Origin: Methylobacterium terricola
GTDB taxonomy: Bacteria > Pseudomonadota > Alphaproteobacteria > Rhizobiales > Beijerinckiaceae
Direction: 5' to 3'
Length of the DNA: 64,000 nucleotides
Assembly (NCBI RefSeq): GCF_006151805.1
Contig: NZ_VDDA01000021.1
Coordinates: forward strand, 26,960 to 90,959
Shown here: in pieces, positions 17,421-26,155 of the stretch
Numbering within the stretch: position 1 is the first letter of the stretch
Layout of the letters: every line of letters begins with the position of its first letter
Made by a program: the position numbers and the translations under genes
The notes under the pieces: model-generated
The model's input: the letters and a program-made list of their open reading frames with translations, nothing else
Told to the model about the DNA's origin: nothing
Databases searched by the model: none

Positions 17421-17897
17421 TTGCGGGATATTCCAGGAGAGAAGCGCCAGATCGCGGCTGCGTTACGCACCGGCACCATCGCCGAGCGCGATCGCCCGGC
17501 AGCCTTCGTCCTCGACGAAGCGACCGGGTCCGCGGCCAACCCGTTCCCGTCCACGACGGCCGGCGTCGCCCGCCAGCGCTGGAGCCTGCGCGAGATCGAG
17601 TTCGAGGCGATGCAGGTCGCCTCGGCCGGGCTGCCGTGCCTGATGGCCGCCCTGGCGTGCCTGCCGTCCGGCGAGCCGCTGCGCCAGGAGATCCTGCGGA
17701 CACCGGCCCACGTCCTCTACCTGCTCCACCATGGCGAGAGCGGCCGGATCGTCGGGGCGGTGCTGCACGGCAAGCCGCGCGAGGCGCTGCCGCCGTTCGC
17801 CAAGCTCAAGGCCAGCCCCAAGGCTGCTCCCAGGCGTCCGCGCCGGCGACGCGTGAGCCCCCAGCAGCTCGACCTGTTCGAAAGCCATCCCGCCTGA
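17421..17897 (+). CDS. Hypothetical protein with basic tail (158 residues)
   Basis: The likely start is a TTG at 17421 behind GAGAGG. The protein has an acidic/neutral helical body (WSLREIEFEAMQVASAGLPC, then LRQEILRTPAHVLYLLHHGE) and a highly basic C-terminus (KLKASPKAAPRRPRRRRVSP followed by QQLDLFESHPA), suggestive of nucleic-acid binding. The closing QQLDLF-type motif resembles clamp-binding peptides (QxxLF), which would fit a replication-linked protein; this is inference from the motif only. Confidence 0.55.
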   Translation: MRDIPGEKRQIAAALRTGTIAERDRPAAFVLDEATGSAANPFPSTTAGVARQRWSLREIEFEAMQVASAGLPCLMAALACLPSGEPLRQEILRTPAHVLYLLHHGESGRIVGAVLHGKPREALPPFAKLKASPKAAPRRPRRRRVSPQQLDLFESHPA

Positions 17898-18099
17898 CGT
17901 CGATGGGGGGATGGGCACGATGGACATGGGCCCGCTCAGACTGGCGAGAGGAACGCGCCAACCCCCATCGCAGCGGGCTTTGTTGCGCGTATGTCACAGG
18001 GGTAAATTGCAACCTAGGGATTTCAAGATTGGATTGGTTAGGCTATTCGTATGCTGCGAGGACGCAGCACTAAGAACGAATAGGTTTGGGTGTTAGGAG

Positions 18100-18591
18100 A
18101 TGGACGATATCAGCCCGCCTACCAATCAGATGATCGACCTCGCCGCCGCCATCATCGGCGCTTACGTTTCTAGAAACAACGTGCCAGCCTCGGAGCTGCC
18201 GAGCCTCATCACTGCGACCCACGCAGCATTGGTGAAGCTTGGGCAGCCGGCTGGGCCCGTCGAAGCCGAGAAGCCCACGCCGCCGATCCCGATCCGCCGG
18301 ACGGTCACCCCCGACCACATCATCAGCCTGGAGGACGGCAAGCCCTACAAGACGCTGAAGCGGCATCTGGCCGGCCGCGGGCTCACCCCCGAAGCCTACC
18401 GCCAGAAATGGGGCCTACCGCCGGACTACCCGATGGTCGCCGCCAACTACGCCGCCCAGCGCTCCGAGCTCGCCAAGAGTTCTGGCCTCGGCCAGAGCGG
18501 ACGTGATTGCACCGCACAAGTCGCGGCGCGCAGCGGTGGAAAGAGTGATAAGGGTCTAGCCCGGCGTGGGCGGCCGAGAAAGGTCACCTAA
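18100..18591 (+). CDS. MucR/Ros-family transcription regulator, copy 1
   Basis: The 163-residue protein has an N-terminal helical oligomerisation region (MIDLAAAIIGAYVSRNNVPA) and the conserved Ros/MucR core at about residues 66-125 (TVTPDHIISLEDGKPYKTLK, RHLAGRGLTPEAYRQKWGLP). The family's first zinc-ligand cysteine (usually ICLEDG) is serine here, so the zinc finger is altered. A basic AT-hook-like end follows (ARRGRPRKVT). MucR proteins bind A/T-rich DNA and repress exopolysaccharide, motility and virulence genes. Two paralogs lie at 23574 and 24232. AGGAG precedes the ATG. Confidence 0.9.
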   Translation: MDDISPPTNQMIDLAAAIIGAYVSRNNVPASELPSLITATHAALVKLGQPAGPVEAEKPTPPIPIRRTVTPDHIISLEDGKPYKTLKRHLAGRGLTPEAYRQKWGLPPDYPMVAANYAAQRSELAKSSGLGQSGRDCTAQVAARSGGKSDKGLARRGRPRKVT

Positions 18592-18665
18592 CCGATCAGG
18601 CAGCCTCAGGACGGCATCGAGTGTCACAGCCGCACTGATCTAGCCTGAGGCCCGAGGGCTCCGCT

Positions 18666-19325
18666 TCAGTGCTGAGCAAGCCCGGCTGCCATATTCACCG
18701 CCAAAGCCAACACGCTGGTGTTGAAAAAATACGCATAGATTGTCTGCACCGTCGCGATCCTGCGCATATGCTTCGCGGTGATATCGGTGTCGGACGTCTG
18801 CGATGTGGCGCCGATCGTCACAGAAAAATAGAAGAAATCCCAGAAATCAGGACTCTCGTCGCCGTTGAAGTTAAGCCCACCTCGAGGTTTGCCATCCTCC
18901 TCGCCGTAGTAGACGTGCGCATAGTGAGTCGTGAAGACCACCTGGACGAAGACCCATGCGCAGACGAGGGTGAGGGCGGCCAGACCGAGATGAGGGATGC
19001 GGTAGGCATCCTGCCCCTGCTCACCAAACAGGAGCATCGCCACAGCGCCGCAACTCGCCGCAGCAGCGAGAACCGCGAAGAGCGAGATCGTGAAAGCACT
19101 GTCGTCGAGCCGGGAGGCTTGGCGGCGCAGCGCCTCTCCGGAACCGTGAGCCGCTTGCAGGATGATCAGGACGATATAGGCGACGACGCCGACGCACCAG
19201 CCGACCAGGAGCCGCGTCCATACGCCGGGTATCGGAAGCAGCAGGGCGAGAGCTAGAGCCAGCGTGGCGCAGACGAGCAGACGGGGGCGCAACCAGAATG
19301 CACGTGCGGGACCGAAAAGACGCAT
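18666..19325 (-). CDS. DUF1345 family membrane protein
   Basis: The 219-residue protein has about five membrane segments (near LLVCATLALALALLLPIPGV, VGWCVGVVAYIVLIILQAAH, FAVLAAAASCGAVAMLLFGE, ALTLVCAWVFVQVVFTTHYA and YAYFFNTSVLALAVNMAAGL). It carries the family signature PDFWDFFYFSVTIGATSQTS, which resembles a pore-loop-like element. Function is not established; the family is sometimes compared with ion-channel pores. It begins two bases after the stop of the outer-membrane gene upstream and is its operon partner. Confidence 0.9.
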   Translation of the reverse strand: MRLFGPARAFWLRPRLLVCATLALALALLLPIPGVWTRLLVGWCVGVVAYIVLIILQAAHGSGEALRRQASRLDDSAFTISLFAVLAAAASCGAVAMLLFGEQGQDAYRIPHLGLAALTLVCAWVFVQVVFTTHYAHVYYGEEDGKPRGGLNFNGDESPDFWDFFYFSVTIGATSQTSDTDITAKHMRRIATVQTIYAYFFNTSVLALAVNMAAGLAQH

Positions 19326-19327
19326 GA

Positions 19328-20272
19328 TCAGAACTCGACGCCGAAGCGGAGACGGACGGCGTGTCGCGCGAACTGGTTCAGGTTGAAGGCTCGAACTGAA
19401 AAGTCCGGGTCACGATCATGACCGAACACCTGCGTCGAATAGGCCAAGGTGAAGAAGCCCTTCTCCATGACTTGGTAGTTTAGCACCGGTCCGACGAACA
19501 CCGCGTGGCCGAGAAAGCGGTTCAGGTAGGTGCCGTCATAGGCGCGCATGTATCGGGTTTCTGGCCCAACAAAGAGACCGTTCGCGACCTTCGCCATCAG
19601 CGTGCCTGAGACGGACAGGGTCGAGCCCCGATCGACGTCGCCGCTTCCCTTCGACCGCGCCACCTGGGGATCGTAGATCAAATTGAGGCCTCCCCACAGC
19701 TTGTCCGGCAGGATGCGGGCATCGGCGATGAGGCGGGTCTCGACGCTGAACACGTCGGCACCCTGTCCCTCGATTGGGGTGATGCGGGCGTACTGCGGCT
19801 CCACCTGAAGAGCGAGGCTAAAGGGCCGCTCGTCCGTCCGCTTGAAGAACTGATACTTGAGTTCCAGTGAGCCGCCATTGAAGGTGCCGAAGCTTTTATC
19901 CGGCACACCTGCGATATTATGGCTGTTGCGCGCATCGAACAGGAGCCCCGGTTCAACGCTTAAATTGTCAGTCGGATCGTACTGGTAGCTGATCAAAGGC
20001 TGCGCTGCGCTGTAGCCTGAGCGGCCTGGACCATCCCGGCGCTTGCTGAAGCGGCCGATCATGTCGAAGAGGAGTTCCTGCTCGCCCTTCTTGCCGGTGT
20101 CGGTGCCCTCGGTGAAACCGAACAGGTTCTCTGTGTCGACCTTATCCGGCACGCCGCCTTTGCTACTGTCTTGCGCTGCGAGACCTGAGGCCTGAATCAG
20201 GATCAACGCGGATGAAACCAAGCCAGCCCGAACAGCGGGGCTGCCGATGGTAGTCAGGGGACAACGCGGCAT
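19328..20272 (-). CDS. Putative outer-membrane beta-barrel protein
   Basis: The 314-residue protein has a signal peptide (GLVSSALILIQASGLAAQDS) and a long series of amphipathic strand-like segments (LISYQYDPTDNLSVEPGLLF, GSLELKYQFFKR, FSLALQVEPQYARITP, GLFVGPETRYMRAYDGTYLN). It ends in phenylalanine (AVRLRFGVEF), as barrels do. It may belong to the transporter-like or MetA-like phenol-degradation barrel group, but that is uncertain. It is the first gene of a pair with the DUF1345 protein, suggesting transport across both membranes. Confidence 0.75.
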   Translation of the reverse strand: MPRCPLTTIGSPAVRAGLVSSALILIQASGLAAQDSSKGGVPDKVDTENLFGFTEGTDTGKKGEQELLFDMIGRFSKRRDGPGRSGYSAAQPLISYQYDPTDNLSVEPGLLFDARNSHNIAGVPDKSFGTFNGGSLELKYQFFKRTDERPFSLALQVEPQYARITPIEGQGADVFSVETRLIADARILPDKLWGGLNLIYDPQVARSKGSGDVDRGSTLSVSGTLMAKVANGLFVGPETRYMRAYDGTYLNRFLGHAVFVGPVLNYQVMEKGFFTLAYSTQVFGHDRDPDFSVRAFNLNQFARHAVRLRFGVEF

Positions 20273-20560
20273 CTAAACCTCTGATCACGGGGATCTATAT
20301 CCGTGATCCAGCTTCCCGAATGCGCTTCCGGGGGCACACCTCAACAAATTTGCATATTCGCGCGACCACGTGAGGCACCTGCTATGTCCTGTTACGCCAT
20401 TGCAGTAGCGCGAGAGCGAGGTGACACATTCGAACATTCAACCGCCGGTGATAGGCATGTCGTCCTGTCTGCTCATGATGACTGTGCTAGGACGCTTGGA
20501 TGCCTCAGATACGCCAGAGGCTGACCCTGGACTTCCGGATCTGAACCGCCACTTTCCAAC

Positions 20561-20779
20561 CTAAGCGGACTCCTCGCATCCATGCGCTTCAATCCGCGCA
20601 AGATGGTCCTGATGCTGACGCTGCAGGTTTTCAAAGGTGGCCAGGAGCGCTTCCGCTTCGTCAGTCGGCAGGCTCTTCCGCCGCAGGCGAGTGATTAGGT
20701 CACGTTGCTTCGCGATGCGCTGTGCACCGTTCTTGACGTGCCGCCTGACCATATCGAGTTCGGTTTCGCCTTCACGCAT
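20561..20779 (-). CDS. Small helical hypothetical protein (72 residues)
   Basis: This charged, fully helical protein (MVRRHVKNGAQRIAKQRDLI, then EALLATFENLQRQHQDHLAR) resembles a small family common in Rhizobiales in which an N-terminal VxxHVxxGxxxIxxQRxLI pattern is followed by a second helix. Function is unknown. It probably forms a helical hairpin. The start at 20779 is the first ATG; no strong ribosome site is seen. Confidence 0.7.
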   Translation of the reverse strand: MREGETELDMVRRHVKNGAQRIAKQRDLITRLRRKSLPTDEAEALLATFENLQRQHQDHLARIEAHGCEESA

Positions 20780-20828
20780 TGAGCATCATAGCGGACGTAC
20801 CCCGCCCGGGAAACATCCGCTTTCCACC

Positions 20829-21020
20829 GATTTTGTTGAAAAACTCGGAGATGGCGCCTGCGGCCTCGTTTCACGCCCCACCTAGGAGAAAATCCATCTT
20901 CAATCGCAGCGGCAACTACGCGTTTACACCCGGAAGAGCTGTATCATAAAAAAATTCATTCTACGTGGCGCTTTGTGCAAGGTGCTGCTTCAGCTGGCGT
21001 TGGAGTTTTTCAACACAATC
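20829..21020. mobile_element. MITE-like element with 18-bp terminal inverted repeats
   Basis: GATTTTGTTGAAAAACTC at 20829-20846 and GAGTTTTTCAACACAATC at 21003-21020 are inverted repeats matching at 17 of 18 positions. The 192-bp block between and including them has no gene, and the four bases CACC occur directly outside both ends (20825-20828 and 21021-21024), as a target duplication would. Ends of the GTTGAAAAACTC type occur in some insertion sequences, so this may be a non-autonomous derivative. No transposase of that type is in the window. Confidence 0.7.
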
Positions 21021-21259
21021 CACCTATAACAGACCGCAGCGCGGCGCTCCAAGGTCCGTTCGTTATTCCAGCCGTCCATAGGGGCATACCGCAACGGACA
21101 CCACCGCGGCCGGCCGGAAAACTGTCTGCAAGGGTCGCATTCACCCAATGGACAATCGAACATGTGGACATGATCCAAACGGACGATGCGGTGCAGCCGC
21201 TTCGCCCTGCGCGGGAACCTGGTTCGCTTTGGGCATGCTGATGAAGCACCGACAGCGTC

Positions 21260-23155
21260 TTACATCTCGACCTGCGTGCCCAACTCGACGACCCGCGGCG
21301 GCGGGATGCGGTAGTAGTCCGGGGAGCGAACGGCGTTGCGCGCCATGAACGCATAGAGCGGCTCCAACCAGCGACTCAGCTCCGGTCGTAGCGACGGCAC
21401 CGGGTTCTCTCGACCGATGAAGAACGATGCTTCGTCCGGATCGAAGCCAATCTCACTATGGTGCAGCCGCAGCGCCGCCATCACATCCGGCTTCTCCGCG
21501 AAGCCGAAACGCAATTGCGCGAGGCTGAAGCCCGACCCCAGCGGTTCAAGCGTAATACGCTGGCCTTCCATGAGCCGTGGCGCGCGTTCGGTTGTCACCT
21601 GCAGCAGTACGACCCGGTCATGCACCACACCGTTGTGCCGCACATTCAGCCTCAGTGCCGCTGAGACGACGTCGGTGCGGGTTGTGAAATAGATCGCGGT
21701 TCCCGGTATCCGCACCGGCGCATCTGGCCGATCGAGGCCCGCGATGAAGTCGCTCAACATCACCGCGTTCTCGGCCCGGCGCGCGAAGGCGATCGCCCGA
21801 CCCTTGCGCCAAGTCAGCATCAGCGTCAGCGCGACCGCCCCCACCAGCAGCGGGAACCAGCCTCCGGCCGGGATCTTGTGCGCGTTCGCCGCCACGAAGG
21901 TCAGATCGAGCGCCAAGAACAGGCCGGCCACCGGGAAGACCAACGCCGCGGGCCAGCGCCACAGGCCATGCGCGACGGTGGCCACGAGCACCGTCGTCAC
22001 CGTCATGTCGCCTGCCACTGCGATCCCATACGCGTTGGCCAGCGCATCCGACGAGCGGAAGCCGAACACGAGGCCGAGCACAACGATGGCCAGGAGCCAG
22101 TTCACTTGCGGCACGTAGGCCTGACCAGCCGACTCGTCGGACGTCTGCCGGACCTCCAGCCGCGGGATGACGCCGAGCTGGATGGCCTGCTGTACGAGCG
22201 CGAACGCCCCTGAGAGAACGGCTTGGCTCGCGATTACCGTGGCGAGTGTCGTCAGCCCCACTGCCGGCACGAGTAGCCAACCGGGGAACAGCAGAAAGAA
22301 CGGGTTGGCCGCCGCCGTTGGGTCGGCCAGGACGAGAGCGCCCTGGCCGAGGTAATTCAGCACGAGGGCGGGCAAGACGAGGGCGAACCAGTCGATGCGG
22401 ATCGCGCCGCGGCCGAAGTGGCCCATGTCGGCGTAGAGCGCCTCGCCGCCGGTCAGCGCCAGAAAGACGGAGCCCAGTACCGTGAAGGTCGTCGCACCGC
22501 CTGCGTGGCTCACGTAGGCGAGGGCATGACGAGGGTCGAGCGCCATCAGCACGCCCGGCCGCTGCAGCAGGTGCGCGAGACCAGCGAGCGCCAGCGTCAT
22601 GAACCACGCGGCCATGACCGGACCAAACAGCGCGCCAACGCTGCCGCTGCCGTAGCGCTGGATCGCGAACAAGCCGACCAGGACAAGGGCCGCGATAGGT
22701 ACGACGTAGGGGGCAACCACAGGGGTCGCCACCTGCAAGCCCTCGACGGCGCTGAGCACCGAGATGGCGGGGGTGATCATGGCATCGCCGAAGAACAGGG
22801 CGGCACCGGCCAGCCCGACGATGAGGAGCGCCGGCTGGAGGCGGCCGGCAACCGGCACCGCGAGGGCGAGCAGCGACATAGTCCCACCCTCCCCTTGGTT
22901 GTCGGCGCGCATGACGAAAACAACGTACTTGAGGGCTACGACGAGAAGGACAGCCCAGAACACCATCGAGAGTACGCCCAGGACAGTGGTCTCGACGGCG
23001 GTGTCGCCGGCGGCCTTGAGAGACTCGCGGAAGGCGTAGATTGGGCTGGTGCCGATGTCGCCAAAGACGATGCCGAGGGCACCAAGCAGCAGGGCCGGTC
23101 GCACCGGGTGCTTGGCTGCAGCGGGTGTTGAAACTGCTTCGGCCGAGGCTGTCAA
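21260..23155 (-). CDS. kup: Kup-type potassium uptake transporter
   Basis: The 631-residue protein has the KUP N-terminal signature (LGALGIVFGDIGTSPIYAFR) and about twelve hydrophobic segments, with conserved loops (FFGDAMITPAISVLSAVEGL, GGEALYADMGHFGRGAIRID). A C-terminal cytoplasmic domain of about 170 residues follows (FTTRTDVVSAALRLNVRHNG, DEASFFIGRENPVP). Kup imports K+ with H+ across the inner membrane. The start is a TTG at 23155 with AGGAG nine bases upstream; a nearby ATG is out of frame. It is monocistronic. Confidence 0.96.
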   Translation of the reverse strand: MTASAEAVSTPAAAKHPVRPALLLGALGIVFGDIGTSPIYAFRESLKAAGDTAVETTVLGVLSMVFWAVLLVVALKYVVFVMRADNQGEGGTMSLLALAVPVAGRLQPALLIVGLAGAALFFGDAMITPAISVLSAVEGLQVATPVVAPYVVPIAALVLVGLFAIQRYGSGSVGALFGPVMAAWFMTLALAGLAHLLQRPGVLMALDPRHALAYVSHAGGATTFTVLGSVFLALTGGEALYADMGHFGRGAIRIDWFALVLPALVLNYLGQGALVLADPTAAANPFFLLFPGWLLVPAVGLTTLATVIASQAVLSGAFALVQQAIQLGVIPRLEVRQTSDESAGQAYVPQVNWLLAIVVLGLVFGFRSSDALANAYGIAVAGDMTVTTVLVATVAHGLWRWPAALVFPVAGLFLALDLTFVAANAHKIPAGGWFPLLVGAVALTLMLTWRKGRAIAFARRAENAVMLSDFIAGLDRPDAPVRIPGTAIYFTTRTDVVSAALRLNVRHNGVVHDRVVLLQVTTERAPRLMEGQRITLEPLGSGFSLAQLRFGFAEKPDVMAALRLHHSEIGFDPDEASFFIGRENPVPSLRPELSRWLEPLYAFMARNAVRSPDYYRIPPPRVVELGTQVEM

Positions 23156-23427
23156 CGTCTCATCTCCTGGGCGAGAGGATGATCGGAGCGGACAATGCCC
23201 CTTCCGAAGGACGGGAAGTGCTGCCCGCAGGACTAACGCATAGCCTCAGTTTCGGTCGCCTGTCTGGCGATCGACCTGCACCGGAGATCGTTCAAAAGCG
23301 CATTAAGGCGCTGCCGTATGCAGGTCCGCTTTAAACGCTGGTTCTGGAAGGCCTGAACAGCTGGCCCGGGCCAGGAGGAGCCCCTCGTAGGGCCAAGCTG
23401 ACGACGATTTCGGCTCATGGAGCCAAG

Positions 23428-23530
23428 TATAGCCTCTAGAATGTGTCGCCCATGACCCTGAACTGGTGTAGCTTGCACTAACGGCGGCGCTGATGCTCGT
23501 CGCCGCCGTGCAGCACATCACCCTGCCAAC
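23428..23530 (-). pseudogene. Decayed 3' end of the multi-copy HNH gene
   Basis: On the minus strand the DNA matches the 3' part of the HNH genes (the CHMLHD...DEHQRRRW...GDLFQGPY region of copy 1 and copy 2). GTGCTGCACGG and CGACGAGCATCAGCGCCGCC are kept almost exactly, then the match fades with substitutions through the GGTGACCTGTTCCAGGGG part. The frame is broken and nothing upstream remains. Confidence 0.65.
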
Positions 23531-23573
23531 CCGCTATGCCTGACGCTGATCGACAGGGGCGCTTGGGAATGGC

Positions 23574-23987
23574 TCAGGCTGCCTTACGGGGCCGGCCCAA
23601 TCCGCTGTTCTTAGCGAGCTCCGAACGCTGAGCTGCATAGGTGGCTGCCACCATTGGGTAGTCGTGCGGCAAGCCCCACTTCTGGCGATACTGGTCCGGG
23701 GTGAGCCCACGGGTCGACAGGTGGCGCTTGAGCGACTTGTACTGGCGGCCGTCCTCGAGACTGATGATGTAATCCGGTGTCACCGTCTTCTTGATCGGCA
23801 CTGGCGGCGTCAGCTTCTCGGGTTGCTCAGCAACTGCCTGCCCCAGGTTCATCAACGAGGTGTGGACCGACGCGATCAGGTTCGGCAGCTCCGCAACCGG
23901 AACCGAGTTCTTGGACACATAGGCCGACACGATGTCGGCGGCGAGCTCAACGAGAGTGGCCGAGGAGCCTTGTTCTTGTTGGGGCAC
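23574..23987 (-). CDS. MucR/Ros-family transcription regulator, copy 2
   Basis: The 137-residue protein starts at a GTG (23987) with AGGAAAG upstream; longer in-frame starts add sequence foreign to the family. The N-terminal helix region (LVELAADIVSAYVSKNSVPV) is followed by the Ros core (TVTPDYIISLEDGRQYKSLK, RHLSTRGLTPDQYRQKWGLP) and a short basic end (GLGRPRKAA). As in copy 1 the zinc-ligand cysteine is replaced by serine. It is shorter than the other two, lacking their long tail. It lies downstream of copy 3 and the small membrane ORF in the same direction. Confidence 0.9.
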   Translation of the reverse strand: MPQQEQGSSATLVELAADIVSAYVSKNSVPVAELPNLIASVHTSLMNLGQAVAEQPEKLTPPVPIKKTVTPDYIISLEDGRQYKSLKRHLSTRGLTPDQYRQKWGLPHDYPMVAATYAAQRSELAKNSGLGRPRKAA

Positions 23988-24082
23988 TGACAGCTTTCCT
24001 ACTCCATGGCTCGGTTCAGGATCGAGCAACGGCAGCGTATCGAGCATCCCACAGGGTGTACAACCCTGAATTGGCGGCGCAC

Positions 24083-24235
24083 CTACCTGATCCAGTGGAT
24101 GACGACATCCTCGATGGCAAAATACACACCGACCACGGTGATCACAAAACCTCCCGCCACGAGGAGCACACCCGAAAGCGACAGCGTGCATTGGGTACGC
24201 TGTCGCCGCCATGGGTTCGTCGGATCTGACGTCAC
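24083..24235 (-). CDS. Hidden 50-residue membrane peptide coupled to MucR copy 3
   Basis: A GTG whose first bases overlap the TGA of MucR copy 3 (GTGA at 24232-24235) opens a 50-codon frame ending in TAG at 24083. It encodes a hydrophilic basic start (TSDPTNPWRRQRTQC), one clear membrane segment (LSGVLLVAGGFVITVVGVYF) and a short acidic/aromatic end (AIEDVVIHWIR). The stop-start overlap points to translational coupling. No family is recognised. It could be a membrane-located modulator, or a chance frame. Confidence 0.5.
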   Translation of the reverse strand: MTSDPTNPWRRQRTQCTLSLSGVLLVAGGFVITVVGVYFAIEDVVIHWIR

Positions 24236-24768
24236 TCGGCCGTGTTGGCCTCGGCCTTATTCGGCCGGCCGCGGCGTGCAGGCTTCGCGTCCACGGGTGC
24301 GGTGACGACCGGATCAGGCTCGGTCCGCTTCTCAGCCGCTCTCTTGGCAGCAGCCAGATCACGCCGGAGCTGTCCGAGGCCGAGGCTCTTGGCAAGCTCG
24401 GACCGCCGCGCTGTGTAAGAGGCCGCCACCATCGGGTAGTCGCGCGGCAGACCGTATTTCTGCCGGTACTCGTCTGGGGTCGTACCGTTTGAGGTCAGGT
24501 GCCGCTTCAGCGACTTGTAGGACTTCCCGTCGATGAAGCTGACGATGGCGTCCGGGGTGATGGACTTGCGGATCTGGGCCGCTGTGACCTTATGATCCTC
24601 GGTCGGAATGGCGGCGGGTTGGCCGAGGCCGCTCAGCGCGGCATGCACCGAGGCGATCAGGCTCGGCAGTTCGGTGATCGGAACGTTGTTCTTGCTCACA
24701 TACGCCGATACGATATCGGCCGCGAGGTCGATGAATTCAAGCTGTTGGGCTTGGGGCTCGTCCGACAC
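24232..24768 (-). CDS. MucR/Ros-family transcription regulator, copy 3
   Basis: The 178-residue protein starts at a GTG (24768) preceded by AGAAAG; a longer in-frame start exists but adds non-family sequence. It has the N-terminal helix (FIDLAADIVSAYVSKNNVPI), the Ros core (KSITPDAIVSFIDGKSYKSL, KRHLTSNGTTPDEYRQKYGL) and a long tail rich in Ala/Lys/Glu ending in an AT-hook-like ARRGRPNKAEA. The zinc-ligand cysteine position is again serine. It should bind A/T-rich promoter DNA. The small ORF at 24083 overlaps its stop, and MucR copy 2 follows. Confidence 0.9.
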   Translation of the reverse strand: MSDEPQAQQLEFIDLAADIVSAYVSKNNVPITELPSLIASVHAALSGLGQPAAIPTEDHKVTAAQIRKSITPDAIVSFIDGKSYKSLKRHLTSNGTTPDEYRQKYGLPRDYPMVAASYTARRSELAKSLGLGQLRRDLAAAKRAAEKRTEPDPVVTAPVDAKPARRGRPNKAEANTAE

Positions 24769-24984
24769 GTAAATTCTTTCTGCTACGAGGATCCATCCTG
24801 ATCCGAACACGGAAAACTCTATGGAGAACCGCCGACGTAGGGCAAGTTCCTGCCGGTATGTGATCTCCGGCAATCCCAAGGATAATCTCGTTCTTCAGTA
24901 CTTTATCGCGCTGGACCGCTGACATCGACGGCAACCTCTGCGCCCGCGCACCTCGCGGATTTAACCGCCACTCGTGACACCAAC

Positions 24985-26085
24985 TCACAAGATCCCCCAT
25001 GCTCGGTATCGTCCTCGTCCGGTGAGCTCGCGCAGGCCGAGTTCGGCCACGAGGGTCTGGGCGGCGCGGGGTGTGACCCCGAGCTCGTCTGCGATGGTGG
25101 TGGTGGAGACCAGCGGGCGGGCCAGAACGAGGTCGATGAGGCGGGGCAGGCTGGAACTCCCTCTCCTCCCCCGCACCTTGAGTAGTAGCCCCTCGCGCGC
25201 CAGCATCCAGCGGTTGTGATCCCTCATGCTCTGCTCGGCACCCGCAGTGACGGCGCCAAGGACCGCCAGCCAGCGGGTCAGTGGGTCGCGCACGAGCCAG
25301 CGATCGCGCGGCACGCGGCGCAGGGCGCTGGCGAGAGCGGGCAGGTGGTGTCGACATTTGCCGCGCGCGCGCAGGAGGTCGGCGGTGAGGAGCGACCCGA
25401 GCCATGCGCGGTGCTGAAGCGGTTCGAGGGCGGCCCAGGCATCGTAGGCGACGGTGGCGACAAGGATGGGGGGCAGGGTGCGGGTGTCGGCGACCACCTG
25501 GCGCCAGTTGCTGAGGCGGTCGGTCTCACCCCAGGCTGGGTCGTAGAGCAGCGGCGTTTTCTCCCTCACCGGGCCGGTGTCGGCGAGAAGGCGACTGGAG
25601 CGGGCGATCAGGGCGTCGATGCCGGCGAGTTCGGCAGCGAAGGCATCGTCGGCATCTTCAAGATCCCCCTCCCCGTCTACGTCGTCGTTCGGCGGCGCAG
25701 CTGATGCCGATGCTTCGGCCTGATTTTCCGCCCCATCCGGGTCCTCGGCCAGGGCAGCGAGTCCGGTGGGGCTGGTGGCCCATCCGGGTTCGGCGGCGGC
25801 GATGCGGCGACGGGTACGCAGGACGGTGTGGGCGAGGGTGAGTTCCTGAGAGGGCGCGTGCCGATCACGGCCTGCGTCGTGGAGGACGAGGTCCTCGAGG
25901 AGCACGAGGTCGCCCTGGAGGGTGAGGCTGGCGCAGGCGTCGGCGAAGTCGGTGCGGGTGCGCCAGCCGTCGCGGATGGGGCTGGTCGCGAGGAGTTGGT
26001 CGAGGCGGGCGAGTGTGTCCTCGGCGGCGGCGAGCGGTGTGGCGAGGGCGGCCCAGGGGAGCGGGTCGGGCAGACGGTAACTCAT
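24985..26085 (-). CDS. DUF1612 / RHE_PE00001-type protein with C-terminal HTH
   Basis: The 366-residue protein has the family's opening (LPWAALATPLAAAEDTLARL), a conserved DFADACASLTLQGDLVLLED block, an acidic variable linker (about 125-150), and a C-terminal HTH (LVSTTTIADELGVTPRAAQT then LVAELGLRELTGRGRYRAWG). It resembles rhizobial plasmid proteins described as DUF1612 plus helix-turn-helix. Role is unproven but DNA binding is likely. It is divergent from the tyrosine recombinase, with an operator-like palindrome in the 70-base gap. Confidence 0.85.
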   Translation of the reverse strand: MSYRLPDPLPWAALATPLAAAEDTLARLDQLLATSPIRDGWRTRTDFADACASLTLQGDLVLLEDLVLHDAGRDRHAPSQELTLAHTVLRTRRRIAAAEPGWATSPTGLAALAEDPDGAENQAEASASAAPPNDDVDGEGDLEDADDAFAAELAGIDALIARSSRLLADTGPVREKTPLLYDPAWGETDRLSNWRQVVADTRTLPPILVATVAYDAWAALEPLQHRAWLGSLLTADLLRARGKCRHHLPALASALRRVPRDRWLVRDPLTRWLAVLGAVTAGAEQSMRDHNRWMLAREGLLLKVRGRRGSSSLPRLIDLVLARPLVSTTTIADELGVTPRAAQTLVAELGLRELTGRGRYRAWGIL

Positions 26086-26113
26086 TGCGAGGATTGTACC
26101 AATCCGTCATAAC

Positions 26114-26138
26114 GGAAGCGAGTAAAGCTTTCGCTTCC
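26114..26138. promoter_or_regulatory. Palindromic operator candidate between DUF1612-HTH and recombinase genes
   Basis: GGAAGCGA (26114-26121) and TCGCTTCC (26131-26138) form a perfect 8-bp inverted repeat with a nine-base spacer in the short divergent gap. Its position suits control of both genes, perhaps by the HTH protein itself. Confidence 0.45.
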
Positions 26139-26155
26139 CGCACCGGCATCACTGC

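Noticed and set aside
20835..21014. Transcription terminator made from the GTTGAAAAACTC inverted repeats
   Set aside because: The arms are 156 bases apart, too far for a terminator; a short transposable element explains them better.
21618..23131. Genes antisense to kup (long open frames on both other frames)
   Set aside because: High-GC coding DNA produces long antisense frames. The sequences are Arg/Gly/Pro-rich and show no family features, while the kup frame has all hallmarks.
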